A program made the position numbers and the translations under genes. Positions 59,723 to 64,000 of a stretch of DNA of 64,000 nt are shown here, piece by piece (position 1 is the stretch's first letter; each line of letters starts with the position of its first letter). The notes below the pieces were generated by a model. The model was given only the letters and a program-made list of their open reading frames with translations. It made no database searches and was not told the origin of the DNA. The stretch comes from Anaerolineaceae bacterium (GTDB lineage: Bacteria; Chloroflexota; Anaerolineae; Aggregatilineales; Phototrophicaceae), in assembly GCA_028818375.1 (NCBI GenBank), contig JAPPOB010000010.1, positions 62,001-126,000 of the forward strand. Direction: 5' to 3'.

Positions 59723-60870
59723 TGTTCGCCTGTCTTGCGCTTGAAGACGGACGTGTGTTCACCGGGACCGGCTTTGGCGCCGAAGGCGTCACAACCGGAG
59801 AACTGGTCTTCAACACGTCCATGACCGGTTATCAGGAGATCCTGACGGACCCTTCCTACTACCGGCAAATTGTCACCATGACGGTTTCACATGTTGGCAA
59901 CACCGGAGTCAACCAGCAGGACCTCGAATCCGACCGTATCTGGGTATCCGGTTTCGTCGTGCGCGCCCTGAGCCCGGTGGTCAGCAGCTGGCGCGAACAG
60001 GGAGCGCTGGCCGACTGGCTGAAGGAACAGGGCATCAGCGGGATAACCGGCGTGGCAACGCGGGCGCTGGTACGACACATTCGTTCCATGGGCGTCATGC
60101 GGGCCGCCATTGCCTGCGGCGAGGGCGCGCAAGACACGGCTGCCCTGGTGGAGCTGGCGCGAACGTCGCCGGACATGTCTGGCGCCAATCTGGTCGACTC
60201 TGTCACGACCCGTGAGCCCTACAACTGGGCCCGGCACAGCGATCCGCAGTGGTATCGGGGTGAACAGCTGGATGTCCGCGGTCCCCTGATCGTCGCCTGG
60301 GATTTCGGCATCAAGCGCAACATTTTGCGCATGATGGCCGATCGTGGGATGCGCGTCACCGTGGTGCCCGCCCAAACCAGTGCGGATGACGTGCTGGCCA
60401 TGAACCCTGACGGTGTTTTTCTCAGCAACGGGCCGGGCGACCCCGCAGCGGTGGACTATGCCATCCACAATACACGGGAGCTGGTGGGGAAAGCGCCCCT
60501 GTTTGGCATTTGTCTGGGCCACCAGATTCTGGCGCTGGCGCTGGGCGGCAAAACGGAAAAAATGCACTTTGGTCATCGGGGGGGCAATCAGCCGGTGCGC
60601 AATTTGCTCACCGGTGTGGTGGAGATTAGCGCGCACAATCACGGCTTCGCCGTCAGTGAGGACAGCGAACTGGGCGGCGCGGAAGTCACCCACATCAATT
60701 TGAACGACAACAGCATTGAAGGCATTCGCGATACGGAGCGTTCAGTCTTCAGCGTCCAGTATCATCCCGAGGCGGCGCCTGGCCCCCACGATTCACTTTA
60801 TCTTTTTGATGAATTTGTGAAACAGGTGCACAACTCGGCGACGGGCCCGGGCCGTTCCCGGGGCCGCTAA
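59722..60870 (+). CDS. carA: Carbamoyl-phosphate synthase small subunit
   Basis: Glutamine amidotransferase subunit of 382 residues. N-terminal half: [20 protein letters not shown] and [20 protein letters not shown]-terminal class I amidotransferase: [10 protein letters not shown], the Cys nucleophile in [16 protein letters not shown], and the His-Glu pair in [15 protein letters not shown]. It hydrolyses glutamine and channels ammonia to CarB for carbamoyl phosphate, used for arginine and pyrimidines. The start shares one base with the argJ stop. Confidence 0.96.
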   Translation: MFACLALEDGRVFTGTGFGAEGVTTGELVFNTSMTGYQEILTDPSYYRQIVTMTVSHVGNTGVNQQDLESDRIWVSGFVVRALSPVVSSWREQGALADWLKEQGISGITGVATRALVRHIRSMGVMRAAIACGEGAQDTAALVELARTSPDMSGANLVDSVTTREPYNWARHSDPQWYRGEQLDVRGPLIVAWDFGIKRNILRMMADRGMRVTVVPAQTSADDVLAMNPDGVFLSNGPGDPAAVDYAIHNTRELVGKAPLFGICLGHQILALALGGKTEKMHFGHRGGNQPVRNLLTGVVEISAHNHGFAVSEDSELGGAEVTHINLNDNSIEGIRDTERSVFSVQYHPEAAPGPHDSLYLFDEFVKQVHNSATGPGRSRGR

Positions 60871-60881
60871 ACGGGGAGACC

Positions 60882-63800
60882 ATGCCAGCCCGCAAGGACA
60901 TCAAGACCATACTGGTGATCGGGTCGGGGCCGATCGTAATCGGCCAGGGATGCGAGTTCGATTACAGCGGTGTCCAGGCCTGCAAGGCCCTGCGCCGGGA
61001 GGGGTACCGCATCGTGCTGGTGAATTCCAACCCCGCCACCATCATGACGGACCCGGAGTTTGCCGATGCGACCTACGTGGAGCCGCTGACGACGGAAATC
61101 TGCGAATTGATCATCCAGGCAGAGAAGCCGGATGCCCTGCTCCCCACCGTCGGCGGTCAGACCGCATTGAATCTCGCTCTGGAACTGCGCGAAAAGGGCA
61201 TTCTGGACAAGCATGACATCGAGCTGATTGGGGCCTCTACCGACAGCATTGAACTGGCCGAGGACCGCCTGCTCTTTCGCAATGCCATGGATGAGATCGG
61301 CCTGTGTTCGCCCCGCAGCGAAGTCGTAAACAATGTTGAGGATGCCCTGTCTGCAGCGGAGGAACTGGGCTACCCGGTCCTGGTGCGACCGTCCTTCACC
61401 CTGGGGGGATCGGGCGGTGGCGTGGCCAACTCGGCGGATGAGTTGCGGGAAGTGGCCGCGCGCGGCCTGAACGAGAGCCCTGCCAGCGAAATCCTCGTCG
61501 ACATGAGCCTGCTCGGCTGGAAGGAATACGAACTGGAGGTCATGCGCGATTACAGCGGCAACTTCGTTGTCGTTTGTTCGATCGAAAACCTTGACCCCAT
61601 GGGAGTTCACACGGGCGACAGCATCACAGTGGCGCCGGCGCAAACCCTGACCGACAAGGAGATGCAGCGACTGCGCGACATGGCCAGGGAAGTGCTCAAC
61701 AAGGTGGGCCTGGCCACCGGAGGCGCCAACGTGCAGTTTGCGGTTAGCCCGGATGACGGCGAGGTCTACGTCATTGAGATGAACCCGCGCGTGTCGCGCT
61801 CCTCTGCGCTGGCCAGCAAAGCCACCGGCTTTCCGATTGCCAAGCTGGCGGCGCTTCTGGCGGTCGGCTACCGGCTGGACGAGATCCCCAACGATATCAC
61901 CCAGGAGACTCCCGCCAGCTTCGAGCCGTCGCTGGACTACGTCGTCGTGAAAATCCCGCGCTGGAATTTCGAGAAGTTTACCGGCGTGCGCCACGTACTC
62001 GGGCCGCAAATGAAGGCGGTGGGGGAAGTGATGGCTATTGGCCGCACCTTCCCGGAAGCGCTGCAAAAGGGCGTACGTTCGCTCGATATCGGTGAGCCGG
62101 ATTTCGCCGCGAGCCAGGGCACGGACAGCGAAGCGCTGCGCGTTCCGACGGCACAACGTCTCTTCAATGTGGCCTCCGCCCTGTATCGCGAGTCGCCCCT
62201 TTCCACCATAGCCGGGGAGACCGGTTTCGATCCCTGGTTCATCCAGCAAATGATCGACACCGTTCAGTTGCGGCAAGACCTGCTCGCGTCGTCGGTTTGC
62301 CTGGAGCAACTGGACCGTGAGACCCTGCTGGACCTGCGCCGACAGGGCTTCAGCGACGCCACCCTGGCACAACTGCTGGAGTCGGATGAAGCGTCCTTGC
62401 GGAAGCGGCAACAGGTGCTGGGGCTGTGCCCCAGTTTCTACCGGGTAGATACCTGTGCGGCCGAATTCGAGGCCAAAACTCCCTATCTGTATTCCACCTG
62501 GGAGGAAGATGACGAAGCCGAACCCACGGACCAGCGCAAGGTCATTGTGTTGGGGGGCGGCCCCAATCGCATCGGACAGGGCATCGAATTTGACTATTGC
62601 TGCGTCCATGCCTGTTTCGCCATGCGCGATCTGGGCTTCGAAACGATCATGGTCAATTGCAATCCCGAGACCGTCAGTACTGACTACGACACGGCCGACC
62701 GGCTTTACTTCGAGCCACTGACGGCCGGGGACGTGCTGAACATTATTGAAGAAGAAAATCCTGAAGGCGTGCTCGTGCAATTCGGAGGCCAGACGCCCCT
62801 GAATATCGCCGGCGCCCTGGACGCCGCCGGCGCGCCCATCATTGGCACGCCCTTCGAGGCCATCGACCTTGCCGAGGACCGCGAGCGATTCGGCGACCTG
62901 ATGCGTTCTCTGGGAATCCGCCAGCCCGCGGGCACAACGGCCAACACCCGTGACGAAGCCCTTGCGGCCGTCGCGCGCATCGGGTTCCCCCTGTTGGTGC
63001 GTCCCAGTTACGTGCTGGGCGGGCGAGGTATGGCAATCATCTATGACATGGATGGTCTGAACGCCTGGCTGGATGAAAACCTGGACCTGGTTGGCCTGCC
63101 ATTGTTGATGGACCGCTTCCTCGAAAGCGCCGTGGAAATCGACGTGGACGCGCTTTGCGACGGTGAACACGTCACCATCGGGGGCATCATGCAGCACATT
63201 GAACACGCCGGTGTGCACAGTGGAGATTCGGCCTGCGTGTTGCCCGCCTGGAAACTGGGCATGGTGGAACTGGAGACCATTCGCGATTACACGCGTCGCA
63301 TAGGCCTCGCGCTGGGGGTACGCGGCCTGTTCAACATCCAGTTCGCCATTCACGATGACGAGGTCTACGTTCTGGAAGCCAATCCCCGTTCAAGCCGCAC
63401 GGTCCCATTCGTCAGCAAGGCCACAGGAGTCCCGCTGGCACGGCTGGCTGCCCAGATCGCTGCCGGCCACAGCCTTGCCGACCTCGGCTTTCTGGAAGAA
63501 CCGCCCATCGACGGCTTCTTTATCAAGGAGGCCGTCCTGCCATTTCGCAAGTTCCCGGGGGCGGATGCCCGTCTGTCGCCGGAGATGCGTTCGACCGGTG
63601 AAGTCATGGGTCATGCGTCCAGCTTCGGCCACGCCTTCGTCAAGGCCCAGATGGCCACCGGAACCAGCCTGCCGACAAGGGGAGTGGTTGCCATCAGTGT
63701 CAGCAATGAGGACAAGGGCGAAATCGCCGGCATTGCGCGCGATTTTCAGCGCATGGGATTCGAACTCGTCGCGACAGAGGGTACGGCCCGCATGCTGGAA

Positions 63801-64000
63801 GTCGTCGGTATTCCTGTGCGCATGATGCGCAAGGAAGATGAGGCGAGCCCGAACGTCGTTGACATGCTGGCCGATGGCGACATCGACCTGGTGATCACCA
63901 CACCGACCGACAAACAGAACCATAGCGACGGGTCGTTGATGCGCAGTTCTGCCTGGCAGTACGGCGTACCGATCATAACCACGCTGGAGCAGGCGGCGGC
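60882..64000 (+). CDS. carB: Carbamoyl-phosphate synthase large subunit (3' end outside window)
   Basis: Large ATP-grasp subunit; 1039 codons visible before the window edge, out of about 1070-1100 expected, so only the C-terminal tip of the allosteric domain is missing. It begins [20 protein letters not shown] and has [20 protein letters not shown] (standard IGQACEFDYSG with Gly for Ala). [20 protein letters not shown] is the first ATP-grasp and [16 protein letters not shown] the second, with an internal repeat [20 protein letters not shown]. The MGS-like allosteric domain ([29 protein letters not shown]) ends the visible part. Start ATG 60882 follows GGGGAGA. Eleven bases after carA. Confidence 0.97.
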   Translation, partial: MPARKDIKTILVIGSGPIVIGQGCEFDYSGVQACKALRREGYRIVLVNSNPATIMTDPEFADATYVEPLTTEICELIIQAEKPDALLPTVGGQTALNLALELREKGILDKHDIELIGASTDSIELAEDRLLFRNAMDEIGLCSPRSEVVNNVEDALSAAEELGYPVLVRPSFTLGGSGGGVANSADELREVAARGLNESPASEILVDMSLLGWKEYELEVMRDYSGNFVVVCSIENLDPMGVHTGDSITVAPAQTLTDKEMQRLRDMAREVLNKVGLATGGANVQFAVSPDDGEVYVIEMNPRVSRSSALASKATGFPIAKLAALLAVGYRLDEIPNDITQETPASFEPSLDYVVVKIPRWNFEKFTGVRHVLGPQMKAVGEVMAIGRTFPEALQKGVRSLDIGEPDFAASQGTDSEALRVPTAQRLFNVASALYRESPLSTIAGETGFDPWFIQQMIDTVQLRQDLLASSVCLEQLDRETLLDLRRQGFSDATLAQLLESDEASLRKRQQVLGLCPSFYRVDTCAAEFEAKTPYLYSTWEEDDEAEPTDQRKVIVLGGGPNRIGQGIEFDYCCVHACFAMRDLGFETIMVNCNPETVSTDYDTADRLYFEPLTAGDVLNIIEEENPEGVLVQFGGQTPLNIAGALDAAGAPIIGTPFEAIDLAEDRERFGDLMRSLGIRQPAGTTANTRDEALAAVARIGFPLLVRPSYVLGGRGMAIIYDMDGLNAWLDENLDLVGLPLLMDRFLESAVEIDVDALCDGEHVTIGGIMQHIEHAGVHSGDSACVLPAWKLGMVELETIRDYTRRIGLALGVRGLFNIQFAIHDDEVYVLEANPRSSRTVPFVSKATGVPLARLAAQIAAGHSLADLGFLEEPPIDGFFIKEAVLPFRKFPGADARLSPEMRSTGEVMGHASSFGHAFVKAQMATGTSLPTRGVVAISVSNEDKGEIAGIARDFQRMGFELVATEGTARMLEVVGIPVRMMRKEDEASPNVVDMLADGDIDLVITTPTDKQNHSDGSLMRSSAWQYGVPIITTLEQAA

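Noticed and set aside
60867..63353. 828-codon open frame on the minus strand
   Set aside because: It is exactly antisense to carB, which has full homology on the plus strand; long antisense frames are expected in GC-rich coding DNA.
1..64000. CRISPR array, insertion sequence, integrase, phage, tRNA or rRNA genes
   Set aside because: No regular direct repeats, transposase or integrase motifs, cloverleaf or rRNA segments were recognised; the window looks like core chromosome.

Overview
The window reads as a compact, GC-rich bacterial chromosome segment with short intergenic gaps, many ATGA/GTGA/TGATG start-stop overlaps, and no tRNA, rRNA, CRISPR array, insertion sequence or phage gene that I could find. 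Gene content suggests a member of the Chloroflexota, probably an uncultured Anaerolineae-like lineage. The pointers are a LysW-carrier lysine pathway beside a classical ArgC-B-D-J pathway, two F420-type LLM oxidoreductases, a DUF2085 membrane protein, the TIGR03960/TIGR03936 pair, and a multi-TM/GAF/HTH regulator. This assignment is inference. Housekeeping promoters follow the TTGACA-N17/18-TATACT pattern, which I could place upstream of several operons.

Layout. 1-10.9 kb: housekeeping and membrane genes (yggS end, yggT, zinc-ribbon protein, sugar-phosphate transferase, DUF4177-like protein, DUF2085 protein, CcdA-thioredoxin fusion, CBS-CCA tRNA nucleotidyltransferase, UbiA prenyltransferase, M1 metallopeptidase lipoprotein). 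10.9-15.2 kb: DUF2961 protein, an internally deleted PhyH dioxygenase, ComM/YifB and an ornithine cyclodeaminase homologue. 15.2-20.7 kb (minus): complete lysW-lysX-lysY-lysZ-lysJ-lysK operon, preceded by what looks like a lysine-codon transcription attenuator. 20.7-25.1 kb (minus): a peptide ABC transporter (DppA, B, C) followed by a fructosamine-kinase-like gene. 25.1-29.1 kb (plus, divergent): M24 peptidase, RidA, LLM oxidoreductase, TIGR04076 protein, second LLM oxidoreductase. 29.1-30.3 kb (minus): rpmF-fabD. 30.6-33.8 kb (plus): a Tat-exported sugar-binding protein and two sugar permeases without an ATPase. 33.8-48.5 kb: mainly minus-strand envelope and RNA-related genes (PlsC, RluB, HIBADH-like dehydrogenase, glycosyltransferase, Ddl, M20 amidohydrolase, membrane MurF-like ligase, alpha/beta hydrolase, MurA-like transferase, radical SAM/B12 protein, PsuG, TIGR03936), then SRAP on plus. 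48.5-55.0 kb (minus): sigma factor, GNAT, 7TM-GAF-HTH protein, FtsK. 55.5 kb to the end (plus): argC-argB-argD-argJ-carA-carB, with carB cut by the window edge.

The main biological story is amino-acid biosynthesis: two parallel N-protected pathways with paralogous kinase, reductase and aminotransferase steps, one on LysW (lysine, possibly also ornithine) and one on N-acetylglutamate feeding carbamoyl phosphate and arginine. The most striking unexplained signal lies upstream of lysW. A 14-codon ORF with tandem Lys codons (20516-20560, minus) is followed by a 10-bp stem (20460-20513) that is mutually exclusive with a GC-rich hairpin plus U6 tract (20445-20473). That is the architecture of classical ribosome-mediated attenuation. 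Other candidates for a second look are a MurA-like enzyme lacking both hallmark catalytic residues in an envelope operon, the PhyH gene with a precise in-frame core deletion, and the peptide-uptake/deglycation/F420 cluster.
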